This document shows positions 40,423 to 51,367 of a DNA stretch of 64,000 nucleotides, one piece after another. Every line of letters begins with the position of its first letter. Position 1 is the stretch's first letter. Position numbers and translations under genes: made by a program. Below the pieces are notes generated by a model, which did no database searches, was not told the origin of the DNA, and saw only the letters and a program-made list of their open reading frames with translations. The stretch is from Tricholomella constricta (lineage: Eukaryota > Basidiomycota > Agaricomycetes > Agaricales > Lyophyllaceae). The stretch covers positions 434,001-498,000 of the forward strand of contig JAACJP010000030.1 of assembly GCA_013368375.1 (NCBI GenBank), read 5' to 3'.

Positions 40423-43400
40423 CTACTTACGAAGGGCGGCATTGACTTGAGCGCGAGCAAGGTGTAATCTTTTCTTTACCAACATCAAAACTCTGATAGT
40501 TTCAGGGTGTAGACTTGCCCGCCGCAATGATATAGTATCACGGCCGCCCGAAAATATCCTTTCGACAGCGACAGCAGAGCCTAGTAGAAGGATTACATGT
40601 CAAAACCGTTGTGTACATTCCTCCGGAGATGCCATGTGCTTACCTGGGATGGTCAGAATGTCACGCGCAAGCCAAAACAGATTGGGAAACTGAGCACGAT
40701 GAGCCGTCCACCACTGCACCGGGTTACATTTCATGAAGTCTTCAGGATCCTGCGTGAGCTTGTAGTATTCTGCCAGCTCATCACGCACGAAGGCCTTTGT
40801 CTTCCGCTGAAAGCGAGCCACGAAGTTCTTCTGTGGGGAATGGGAAGATGACGAGGGAGTGGAAAGAAGAGGGGCCGATGGTTGGGAAGGGGCCGTGTGC
40901 TTGCCAGCGTAATGATTGTGGAAGTGCGTAGCAAGATCCTCCTTCGATTCTTCGAGGTAAGCTGCAAGTGTAAAATCATTGGCGTAGTCGTCCTTCATCA
41001 CCTCATAGGAAATGCGAGGATCAAGAACTAAGATAAGAAATCTTAGCACGACAGAGGCTGATAGGAAGGAAGGTGACTTACGGGCTGACCACATGTAAAA
41101 TGGGGACTCGTCAAACTTGTGGTAATAGTCACTCAACTTGCGATGCGCTTCGATGAGGCCAGTCTTGATCTTGACATCAACGGTGTCCGGAAGACTGCGG
41201 AGAATAGACTTCAATTCATCTTGCAGCCCACGGAAGATTGCATGAGTTGTTGAGAGCATTGGCAACTTGGTCGCTGACATCTGGGTCGTAGCTGAACGGA
41301 AGGACTTGAGCCAGTCGGTAACCAGGACAAGGGACCTCCAATCTGATTCAGACAGCTCATGTTGCCGCAGGTCTCGGTGACGTGAGACGAAGCCTTCAAT
41401 TACGTCTTGATAATCGAGTGCACGTCCTAACAATGAACCTTTTAGTCATGTAAAGTAGGGTAAGAGTTCGTGTTACGCACGGAGCATCTGATGAGTCGAC
41501 GACCATCGTGTTTTGACGTCGAGAATGAGCATAAGGGCTGGGCTCTTCTCGTCATCCTCTTTGTTCGTCGTCATTGCAATCTCTTTGAACCATGTCTGCC
41601 GCCGCTGAGTACTTGAGCGTACAGCTCAAACAATTGCGCGCAACTGGAAGAAAAGAACGATCAGATCCAGTAAAGAGGTGCATTGCTCAGATACTTGCTT
41701 ACCTTTCCTACAGCAGACAGCATCTCCTCCACCGGCGATCCTTCTATATCATCTGAGTTGGGGGTGGGCTCGCTGTTGTCTTCCCGTGCCACAGCGTCAT
41801 CGTCAGCATCACGGCTGATTGGAACCGAGACAACTTCTTGATAGTTGCCGCCGCGTGACACCACTTTCTTTGAGTCTGCCTTGGAAATTGCACCAATGCC
41901 TTCGAGCAACTATAAAGATTGGTGTTATATTAGTAAGTTACGATGGACGTTCGGAGACTGCTAACCTTCAGCGCAGCAAGATGAATAGTATGCGGCATAC
42001 ACCGCATACGCGCATGTGACACGGAAAAAGGTATATCAAGCTCAAGACACCGGCGAGCTATGCCTTCAACCAGTGTGTCATTATTTGAAGCGTTGTCCAT
42101 CATGAAAGCTATGACCTAGAGGCAGAGAACTGCATCAGAGCACGGACAACTGATACATAAATAGAGTACACACCCGCCCGATAAGCTCATACATCTTGAG
42201 GGTCTCCCAAACGGCCTCCGCCATGTTCTCGCCAGAATGTTCACCGACAAGTTCCCGAAAATCGATGAGCAATTCTTCTGTAAGTCAAATGTCAATTGAT
42301 TTGGTGACAGTGAGGAATGAACTGCATTACCGAGTTCTCCCTCATTTGTGATGTAATGGGCGATTATAGCCAGGAATGCATGTTGATTGCTTGATGTCCA
42401 CGCATCGAGAGAAATGCTGATGTTCCCCTCGAGCTCCTGTTCAGTAGTTTAGAAAGAGATTAAGCCCAGAAACAAACATGATCCAAACATGATCACTTTA
42501 CCTTGAACATCTGCTGAATCCCCTCCACAGTCTCCTCGCCCATCTTCATTATCCTTCGCTTGATGACATTACGGCCAGGTAACTTGAGGCTTGTAGCAGA
42601 GCGATGGGTGTATTTCATCATGTTGATAAATTCGGGCTTCTCGACTTCGTCGAATGGCTGATCGCACGCCACGATCCACTCAGCCAGAAGTTTTTCGAAA
42701 TGCTCTTGATCCCACGGGCCCTGTTATATACGAGTCCATACTATCACAAATGAATAAAATAAATAGCGCACCGCGGCCTGTTCGTTTTGTTTCTCAAAGG
42801 CCTTTTTGATATTACTGGAAACAGTCTCGAGCGTTTGGAGGTATTCGGCTTGTTTTTTTGCATTGAGTGTTGATTTATTCGCGGCGATTGCTATCTCCTT
42901 GGGTGTTGGCGGCTCTGAGCGGTGTTTGAGGGCGAGATAAAGTCGCTCCATTGGAGGGAAATGCTTGAGGTGACTAATGAGTCCTATAGTGATATCAGCA
43001 ATGCTCGCACGTCAACTCGAGGTCAATTTTTACTCACCGTTTAGATTGCTCTTCATAAGTTTGGTTATTGTCAGGATTTTTCGATTGCCATGATAGCATT
43101 TGTAGTACTTTGATCCAGGGACTTGCTCGCCATACATGTCGGCGTCGACCACCTCGTAGAACAAATAGACAGGGTTTCGCAACTGTAGAACTACTTATGA
43201 ATTGGTCCGAATTTGACAGAAATCGCACGTACCCGCTCTACAACCATTTTACGGCTGGTCCCTTGTGCTGATGGCTTCGAGGCGACAGGCTCTTGAGGAC
43301 TGTCTTCGTCTTCAAAGTCTTCGACTGTCACGGTGCGTCGCTTTTTTTGTGGTGGGTCCAGGTTTGCAGCTTTGCTCTTGTTCGAGCTCCGTGTCGCTCC

Positions 43401-43884
43401 TTTCTTGCTGTTTGACGTAGTCGGTACCGTCTTCGAGGGAAGCATATCCGCAAGCTAATTCAAAGAATATAAGTCAAGAAGAAAAAGAACAGGGTATAAG
43501 ATTGCGCACCTCGTCGTTTGTAATTTCTATAATATCCATATCATCATCAGACACCTCTGAGGAGACGCCGGATTCGGACGACGTCAGAAAGGCAGCATCG
43601 TCGTCTTCTTCTCCAGAGTTGCCCGGTACTGTTGATGACTTCTTGAATCGACGCTTGCGCTTTGTTGGTGCTCGGGGGTGTGCATTCTTGGGCTCGACAG
43701 TATTTCCATTCTCATCGAGATGCTCCAGCGCAATGGCCTCCTCTAGTGCCGTAGTTTTCTTCTTGCGGAGGCCACGACCTTGAAATGAAGGACAAGGTCA
43801 TTGGAAATGAAATAAAAATTAGTCAAATGAAATACCTTGAGGCAAATGGCTGCTGCCAGCTGCAAGTTGATCGTCGTTGGACAT
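40423..43884 (-). CDS. hAT transposase, multi-exon
   Basis: The start ATG at 43,884 (MSNDDQLAAGSS) opens a 49-nt exon; about a dozen short introns follow. An acidic/basic N-terminus is followed by a BED-like zinc-finger region (YYKCYHGNRKILTITKLMKS, then HLKHF). The core holds SLDAWTSSNQHAF and MMDNASNNDT, the usual acidic residues of the hAT fold. The C-terminal dimerisation region reads CNPVQWWTAHRAQFPNLFWL and ends SAVAVERIFSGGRDTI. Stop TAG at 40,425-40,423. Exon joins checked at both ends keep phase (G|GT at 43,778, G|GC before SAVAVERIF). No stop was met inside the exons I followed. Confidence 0.85.
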
Positions 43885-44109
43885 GAGATTGAGTCTCGGG
43901 AGGGAATGTGCAATTGTTAATAGTGCAGAGGTAAACAGCCAGATTAAATACCTTGGATTTCAAGATGGTCAGTCGGCCGAATTTTTAGATCGAGCGTGGT
44001 AAGGCCCGCATTTTCCCTCCAAGGCAGAAAAAAAAAAACTGGACCATGAGATGAAGCGTGAAATCGGGGCAGCGGGCTGTGGTATTTCATAATGAACGTA
44101 AAATGGTAA

Positions 44110-44415
44110 TCAGCAAGTAGAAAGACTCAGCGACGACAGCTCATTGTGATAGCAGGATTTGAACTTTGAAGCATGTTGTTTAAGGTCCAGCTGGATGCGG
44201 CAGCCAGTCATGAATCCTGAGAGCATAGCAGGGACTGGAGGGTAAGCACCGTTGCTTCGCGGAATGCGAAAGGTCAGTTCAAGGCCCGCGCTGTTGATGA
44301 GTTGAGGCTTGGGCTGCTTGGTGTCGTCGATGATGAGCTCAACTTGATGGTGCACATGGTCAATTTGAAATCTCAGACTCCGAAGGGATGCCGTGGTGCC
44401 GTACACTGCCGTCAA
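44110..44415 (-). CDS. Small ORF in the hAT leader, doubtful
   Basis: A 101-codon frame starting inside the right subterminal repeats and ending before the transposase start. It may be chance or an upstream exon. No family is recognised. Confidence 0.2.
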   Translation of the reverse strand: MTAVYGTTASLRSLRFQIDHVHHQVELIIDDTKQPKPQLINSAGLELTFRIPRSNGAYPPVPAMLSGFMTGCRIQLDLKQHASKFKSCYHNELSSLSLSTC

Positions 44416-44561
44416 CGGCCGTTTTCCTACGGTTAAATACGGTTATAACCGTCCCGTCTACCGTGCCGTTGAGTCGGTCACTAAATTGCCAACGGTACGA
44501 CTACGGGAGCCGTATATACGGCACCGTCAACCGTGTTTATACGGCACGGTGTGCAGCCCTA
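44395..44561. repeat. hAT right terminal repeat and subterminal ACGG/CCGT cluster
   Basis: The mirror of the left end: ACGG/CCGT motifs from about 44,395, ending in the TIR at 44,546-44,561. Confidence 0.75.
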
Positions 44562-46128
44562 AGTCCATATAGTGCACCGGATAAAGACGCTCACTCAAGT
44601 CCTCCCTTATTCCAGAACATTTATGACATAATCCAACTCGTATTCTGGAACCTTCCCAATATTCCGGAAACCCTCGTCAGGGGCAGAGATCTCTCGAATC
44701 TTACTCCTTTAAGGCATTTGATATAGATCGCCTGGATCTTACCCCGTCAAGGCATTTGATATGGACCTGACCGAAATCGTACAGCAGATCTACCTATTGT
44801 TCTCTTCATATAGAAATATGCTGACAAAGATCCTATGCAGATGACTCACCAGGAGTTATGGATGAGTAAGCTGCACCTATCTGTATATAGAAATATGCTG
44901 ACTAAGCCTAGATAACGAAAATGTATATAAGGGAGAGGGAAAGTCGTATCCCCCCAAGTACAATACAGCATAAAGTAACCACCTGTTATATGGTACCTCT
45001 TGTAAGGTATACACACGTGCGAAAGCCGTAGAGCCTAAGTCAGACTCAGTACTTCACCATTGTCAGATTTGTCTTTCACACACCCTCCCTCGTTGTCAGA
45101 TACAGCGTCGGAGTTTATAAGAGCTTGCTCGCTAAGGTTCTCGGTAAGTGGTCAACAGTGACCACTGAGACATTTTAGGTGCCTCCTCTTCATCCGTCAT
45201 CAGATTTACTTCTGCACGAACCCCTTCGTCACTGTCAGATACAGCGTCGAAGCACGTCTCGTCTTTACAGGTAACCCTTTGTCACTGTCTGATACAGCGT
45301 CGAGGCACGTATTTCTCTTTTAGGTTCCACATCCTTCATCACTGTCCGATACAGCGTCGAGGCACGTAGTTTCTGATATCCTTCGTCACTGTCCGATACA
45401 GTTCGAAGCACATATTTTCCAGGTCCAGCAATCCTTTGTCACTGTGTGATACAGCGCCAAAGCACATACGTCCAGCATCAATTAGTTAGCACCATCAGCA
45501 TCAGTCACGACCATCAGCATCAGTCACATCTATCAGCATCAGTCACAATCATCAGCATCAGTCAATCATCAGCATCAGACTTTGTTCATCATTGTCCACA
45601 GCACCGAAGTATAGTCCGTCATCATCATCAGACATAGCTCGTCATCGTCGTACACAGCGTCAACACCTATCTCCATCAGATCAAGTCCGTTTCACAACCG
45701 TTTCAGCATCAGACCTTGTCCATCATTGTCCACAGCCCTGCAGTATAGTTCGTCATCATCAGATATAGCCCGTCATCACAGTACACAGCGCCAATGCCTA
45801 TCTTCATCAGTTCAAGTCCGTTTCGCACCATTCCTTCAGTAGTCAACAGAGGACAACACAGCGATCAATATTCCCATGGTTACATAACTTTCCCATGGTC
45901 ATAGATTTTACACGTCAAGTCACATCAAGTCATATTACATCATCACATATTTTCCCACGATCCTTTCAGGTGTATCAAGTCTTCGAGGACACTAATAAAC
46001 CATTTATAGGTCATTTACAGGTTACACTTGATATTACAAATTCCCTCGAACACCCAGGTAACTTCCCGTTGCATTCAGCTAGCTTCCGGTAGCCCTGGAC
46101 ACTTAGTTAAACAAACTTAAGTGTGACA
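44562..46128. other. Right part of the insert: TATA-bearing, tandem-repeat-rich region
   Basis: Starts with the right hAT target duplication. A TATATAA box at 44,924-44,930 precedes GGGAGAGGGAAAG, and a possible transcript would run to the right. Short duplicates (TATAGAAATATGCTGAC at about 44,810 and 44,885) lie upstream. From 45,095 on there are three kinds of tandem repeat (separate entry). No ORF is convincing. The layout suggests an LTR or a long leader, but no partner repeat exists in the window. Confidence 0.4.
45095..45840. repeat. Three successive tandem repeat arrays
   Basis: First, five to six units containing CACTGTCAGATACAGCGTCG, spaced about 50-60 bp (45,095-45,465). Second, a short array of CATCAGCATCAGTCA units (about 45,474-45,580). 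Third, two copies of a 133-bp unit starting at 45,582 and 45,715 (ATCATTGTCCACAGC ... TCAAGTCCGTTTC). Confidence 0.75.
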
Positions 46129-49059
46129 ACGTCCCTTGGGGAGGTTCAAATTCTTGGTTGATAGATACACCAAGTCACCCCCCTTTATGTCAGGACCGAC
46201 CGAACGACGCTTGTTAGCCTCGCGCGTTTGAAACACGCGCGCCTCGATTATAGCGTCATGAGCCTCTGCTATATTTCCTAGGGCTCGTTCGGCGTACTCC
46301 CGAATTCCCTTTAGTATTACGCTGTCTGAGCGTATCTCTTTCAACATGAATGGCATGTAACCACCATTAAGCTCAAATGGAGCGAACTTGGTGGTAGCCA
46401 ATACGCTCGCATTTATCACGAACTCGGCCATGGGTACATGGTCTACCCAATCCTTCTGGTCATGGCTCATGACGGCGCGAAATATCTGGCCAATACTACA
46501 ATTGGCCCGCTCCGTCTGTCCATCCGTTTGAGGATGGAAGGATGTCGACATTAGGAGCTTAGCTCCTAACATCTTATGTAGTTTGCACCACCAGCGCAAA
46601 GTAAACTTCGAGTCTTGATCGCTTACAATAGAACTTGGCAGGCCATGTAGCCTGACGATTTCCCGTAGATATACCCACGATAATTGGGCAGCTGTCATAG
46701 TCGTATGTATGGGTATCATATGCACCATACTTGTCATACGACAGATTACTACCCATAGGTAGTTATATCCGTTAGATTCTGGGAATGGACCAATAAAGTC
46801 CATTCCGATGGAATCTCATGGCTTCGTCGGTATTGGCAGAGAATGGAGCTTTCCTGACAGTTTCTGGTTCGAAGTCTTGATCTGCTGGCAGTACTCAAAC
46901 ATGCGAATGGTAGTGGCTAGCGATGGCCACCAGTACCATCTTTGAATATATTCCGTTGTTCGTTCAGCACCGAAGTGGCCCATAGTTTGATCGGCTTGCT
47001 TTAGAATTGAGGTGATAAGCTCCGGTTCTCGAGGAATGCATAGAACACTGTCATTTATTGCGTTCATAGTCCAAATAAGTTTATCTTTCGTGGTAATGCA
47101 CGAAATTCCTTGGGGTTCTCAAGAATAACCGAAAACAGTTTATCTTTGGGGTATCCTAGAATAACTTCTCGACGGATCTTCGCATCCGTCTTATCTGGGG
47201 GAGGAGCGACTGTGTCCCTCCCTCATACAATATCTCTGACCGTACGTTCACGTTCGGTTGGGCTCAGACTCCCCTTAGGATGTGATGATGGCCCCGATGC
47301 GACACTTGGTGCTGCAGCCTCTGTTATCTGAGCTTCGATATCTTGATCCTCCTGGTGTTCTTGAAGACGCTTGCTTCGATGTATTTCTACGTCTTTCATT
47401 GCTCAAATCTCGACCACTTTCTCCACAATTTCATGGTATTGTGGTACTGGTAGATCTTCACCAGTAGGATCAATTCTAGCATCAGCAGCTACGAAGTCGT
47501 GGACGTCGTAACGATCTTGATGGGTATCGCTCTCAAAGTATCGCAATAGACAGTCGGCGACTTTGTTCACTTCGCCTTTCACATAGGTAATGTCGAAATT
47601 AAATTGCGACATGTATTCCATCCATCGACGCTGCCTGGGTGATAAATTCACCTAGGTCTCAAAGAATTCAAGGGCTTTGTGGTCGGTAATGATGTGGATT
47701 TTATAGCCCACAAGTTTATCCTCCCACTCAAGTAACGCTTCGAGAATAGCTAAGGTCTCGAGTTCATGCACAGCGTAATTCTGCTGCGCATTAGTAAACT
47801 TCTTGGACATAAATCCAGCCGGCTGAGCTTGGATCCATGTAGGTCCTTGCCCATACATCGCACCGACGCCTGACTTGGAGGCGTCACATATAATCCAAAT
47901 TGGTTCGCCTGTCTTCGGTTGAAGGCCAAATAATTGGCGTCGTGCAGCATATATGCTTTCTCATTTCAAAGCATCGTTGATGAATTGGTCTCCAATAAAA
48001 TGGCGACCCATTCTCGGTCATTGCCATTAGTGGACCAGTGTACGCAGATATATCTGGGAGAAATTGTCCCAGATAATCAACAAGTCCAACAAATCGTTGG
48101 ATATCGTTGTAATTCTGTGGTATCCTCCAGTCGCGGATCCGTGCCATTCTATCACCGTCGGGATGAATTCCTTGGTCGTCAATAATGTGACCAAGGCAAT
48201 CAACGTGGTCCGAATACAATTCGCATTTCTTCCATTTAAGGTAAAGTGATTGTTCGTGTAATCGTTCGAACACAACTCGTAAGTGGTCTTCATGTTCCTC
48301 AATAGAGTTCGAGAATATGAATATATCATCCAAGTATACATGCATGAACTTCCCAATGATGTCCCGAAAGATGGACGTCATTAATCGTTGAAATGTCGCG
48401 GGGGCATTACAGTCCCCGATTTGCATGATGTTACTGACGTATGTTCCCGCTATTGTTGCAAAGGCGGTTTTATGTATGTCTTTTTCAAGGATGCGTACTT
48501 GTTCATATGCATCCGTTAGGTCAATTTTTGAACATATTTTTCCCCTGGCGACATCCTCGCGGATGACTTCCTGGTCCGGCAGGGGTGTAATGTCCTTTAT
48601 CGTATTGTTGTTACATTGCCGTGCATCCAAAGGTGTTCTTAGGGAGCTATCCTTTTTCGGGATACATAGCAGCGGCACTGCTTGTTTCACCGAATGAGGC
48701 TCCCACCAGTTGGCATCTGTATACCGATTGACCTTCGCATAGAATTCTTCACAAAGTGACATTGGGCACCTCAGAGCGGTGATACTGATATTGTTTCTTG
48801 TCGTCGACGAGAGTTATCTCATGGTTGACTTCTCGCCAGGGTGGTAACTGTTGTTTCGTACCACCCACCATATCTTCAAATTTGTCATGCCATTGCTGAC
48901 AAAGTTGTGGATAGTCTTCCAGGGTAAGGCTTCCCCTGGGCGCCTTACCCTTTCCTTTGGTAGATCTGGCAGCGCATATATACGCTGCATTTTCTTCACT
49001 AGGTTTATCATCGAACCTAGCTTGTAGCTTTATGAGAGCAAAGTCACTCTCGTCCTTCA
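46129..49059 (-). mobile_element. Gypsy-A copy 2, main part (integrase, RNase H, RT)
   Basis: Minus-strand ORFs match copy 1: integrase 46,117-46,803 with MDFIGPFPES, SDQDSKF (Asp kept, next Arg changed to Gln) and DGQTERAN; zinc-binding part 46,816-47,067; RNase H tail 47,403-47,651; RNase H start 47,652-47,858; RT 47,884-48,762 (VYLDDIFIFS). Frames are broken at several places, for example near 46,803 and 47,890. The RNase H TAG is kept at 47,652-47,654. Homology to copy 1 ends at about 49,059, where copia gag sequence begins. Confidence 0.85.
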
Positions 49060-49077
49060 ATCGGACAAGGAGTAGCA

Positions 49078-49776
49078 ATGGAGGGCACGGCCACAGAGAA
49101 CTGGGAGTCCCTCACGACCCTCAGAGACGCGAAGTCAGGCCTAGCGCTGATCAACGCGGAGGAGTCCCTAGGGCTCATAAAATATACGGAGGGGGCAGAC
49201 ATCGAGAAACACTTCACAGCCATGCATGAAGCGTGGTCAAAGGCCAACACACAGGGGGCAGGGATAGATGACAAGAAGTTCCGCATCTACGTACTGAAGT
49301 CAATGCCAAAATCCTGGAGCATACTCACCGGATCTCTGTTCACTGAAACAACATCAGCAGTGATCATAACCTGCCTCACCATGCATGCCATGCTCACCGC
49401 CACCACCATGGACATCTCTGCAGCAAAGAACACACAAGCGCTGTCAGTACAAGCCAGAACCTTTGTCACAGAATGTCTGGTAACGTTTCAAGCCAAGGCG
49501 ATCACCTACGAACAGGACCACTTGAAGGTATCATTCGCGAGCTCCTATTTAAAAGATGGAGCCATGGACTACTTCCGCCTGCAACTCACATACAACCCGC
49601 AACACCCAATGTTCACGAACTGGGAAGGATTTGTACACGAGTTAGGATCACGCTTCAGAATACCGAACTCCAGAGTGGAAGCCGAGAACAACCTTTTGCG
49701 ACTGAAAATGAAGGAATGGGAAAAGTTTACAACCTTCATCATCAAGTTCGAACAGGAAGCATACAAAACAGGCTAG
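49078..49776 (+). pseudogene. Chimeric ORF: Ty1/copia gag joined to Gypsy-B gag
   Basis: Residues 1-125 look like copia Gag (ESLGLIKYTEGADIEKHFTA, MHEAWSKANTQG, LKSMPKSWSIL). From about 49,462 the sequence is Gypsy-B Gag (FVTECLVTFQAKAITYEQDH). The join is in frame, at a shared AACCTT.GTCAC. The ORF ends where two Trp codons of Gypsy-B (TGG) have become TAG (49,774 and 49,780). Confidence 0.75.
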
Positions 49777-50263
49777 AACTAGGTAGCGCTACAGTTCACG
49801 CTCAGAAAAGCGCTACCTCCGCGAATCCTCAATGTACTGGCCATCGCACCAAGCCCCGAAACCTATGAAGGCTACAGAGGCCTGGTCACTCAAATCGACT
49901 GGAGGTACTGGGAAAATCGCGTAGAAAATCCAGAGGCCTACAAACCCCTCTGGGCGAATAACGCGAACGCCTCTAACACCTCTACACGACCTCTGATGGG
50001 ACCTTCAGCGGGACCCGCACACCGCACGACACCGGAAACAACTAAAGACAATAGGAACGCACGCTTGAACGCTGAAAGTCATGATCCGGACCCGGACACA
50101 GGTAAGGAAGGTAAGGCGCAGGATCAAGAAATTGCATGGGACGATGAGGAAGCCCTACAAGCCAACAACTTTGGGTTCAAGAAATCAACATGCCCCTGGG
50201 TGAAGATCACCGAAGACGTAAAGCAACAAAGGATTCGGGACAAGACCTGCATCCTATGTGGCA

Positions 50264-51222
50264 ATGCAGTGATACGCACCCTTCCTGGCTGGTCGCCGAC
50301 ACACCATTACGACCACTATAAACGGCTCAGCGATGTATGTGACTACGCCGACAGCTCACCGACCAACGTGATCGGCTCGAATCGGCCGACCCTCCTCTCG
50401 GTCTGTGTAGGTTGGTATAACCGCATGGTCAGCCAGCAAGCACACACGCTCAACCGCCAAGTACCGACAGCTGACGAAGTACTTCGCCGATGACGTATTT
50501 CCCGGCATACCCTTCCGCCTCCTATTCACGGAACAGATCCGACCGACTCACGGGATTCCGCAATCATCTAAATTCTCCGACCGGGTATCCAATTCAACAT
50601 TGGCGGCCAATCGATAACACGCCATACTAGACCTGTCCTCAGCAAGGAGTCGCGCGGTACCAGACTTGGCGGCAACCCAACCCGAAACACCCACATGGTC
50701 GCGTTAAGAGAGAATAGTTCGCCTTAGCATAAAAACACTCATCATGTAGTACATACACCTCCAGTGAATTATAGCCCGTATTTTCCCTCATATTCAGAGT
50801 TACCAGTTCAAAAACCGTTGTCTCTGTCGTCTCTGAACTGTCCTCGTCGTATAAACTCTTCGCAACCCGCTGCAACTGTCGCCACCGTCATAAAACTCAT
50901 AACCGCCGTATCTGTCCGCTCGTACTCGTCGCCCGAACCCGTGAGTTCTCCGTATTAACATCGTTCGTCTCGTTGTCGTGCCACCAACACAAGCAGTCGC
51001 GTCGCTGACCTGTTCCAGCTGGGAACGGTCGCATCTTATCGCGTTTGTCGCATCGTCGTCGGTTCGACTAATATCGAGTCGGATTGTCTTTACCTTCGTC
51101 CAAACCACCCTTTTAGCCTGGCACACTTGCGTGTTTGGGAACTTTTAACACTTCTCGCCCCCTATAGTTGTTAGTTGTTTTGTTATTGCGTACAGCACCT
51201 ACAGGCCTTCTAGCTCTATCAG
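50264..51222. mobile_element. Unidentified 960-bp insertion in Gypsy-B copy 2 gag
   Basis: It splits the zinc-knuckle codons: sequence before is CATCCTATGTGGCA and after is CGGAACACTGGATGCGAG, contiguous in copy 1. It has no long ORF. TG and CA dinucleotides occur near the ends but no clear target duplication is seen. A solo LTR of another family is the simplest guess. Confidence 0.5.
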
Positions 51223-51322
51223 CGGAACACTGGATGCGAGACTGCCCGACAGCAAACGCCATGGGTAGAGCCACGTACCTCATCGGTGACAACATTTTCG
51301 AATTCCATCACAAGGCTAAAGA

Positions 51323-51367
51323 GGGAAACGCGGAGGCGATTCAGGACTTGCCCGGGCTCTGAATCGC
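51323..51367 (+). promoter_or_regulatory. -1 frameshift signal, Gypsy-B copy 2
   Basis: GGGAAAC (51,323-51,329), 6-nt spacer, and the same 9-bp stem arms as copy 1, with one loop base changed and one spacer base changed. Conservation in an otherwise decayed copy supports the signal. Confidence 0.8.

Larger units (their letters stand above)
40203..44561 (-). mobile_element. hAT DNA transposon, complete
   Basis: 4,359 bp with 16-bp perfect terminal inverted repeats (TAGGGCTGCACACCGT) and an 8-bp target duplication AGTCCATA at 40,195-40,202 and 44,562-44,569, as expected for hAT. The first and last 150-180 bp are crowded with ACGG/CCGT motifs in both orientations, like the subterminal transposase sites of other hAT elements. 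The transposase gene reads on the minus strand with open exons and consensus splice sites, so the copy may be autonomous. Confidence 0.93.
34373..46128. mobile_element. 11.76-kb insert splitting Gypsy-A copy 2
   Basis: The insert starts TGTCA (34,373) and ends TGACA (46,128). Flanks are ATGT (34,369-34,372) and ACGT (46,129-46,132), a 4-bp match apart from one CpG-type change, so it may be a target duplication. Inside are a DIRS element (35,031-39,998), a hAT element (40,203-44,561) and a tandem-repeat-rich region (44,924-45,840). The ends do not look like paired LTRs. It may be the DIRS element plus flanks, a large composite, or several events; the boundary is clear but its nature is not. 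Confidence 0.5.

Noticed and set aside
45095..45465. CRISPR-like array (31-bp repeats with regular spacing)
   Set aside because: Units diverge, spacers share sequence, and the context is a eukaryotic repeat region. It is a tandem repeat.
34373..46128. A single large LTR retrotransposon with LTRs at both ends
   Set aside because: The TG...CA ends are suggestive, but the first and last several hundred bases do not resemble each other and there is no LTR-type pol inside.
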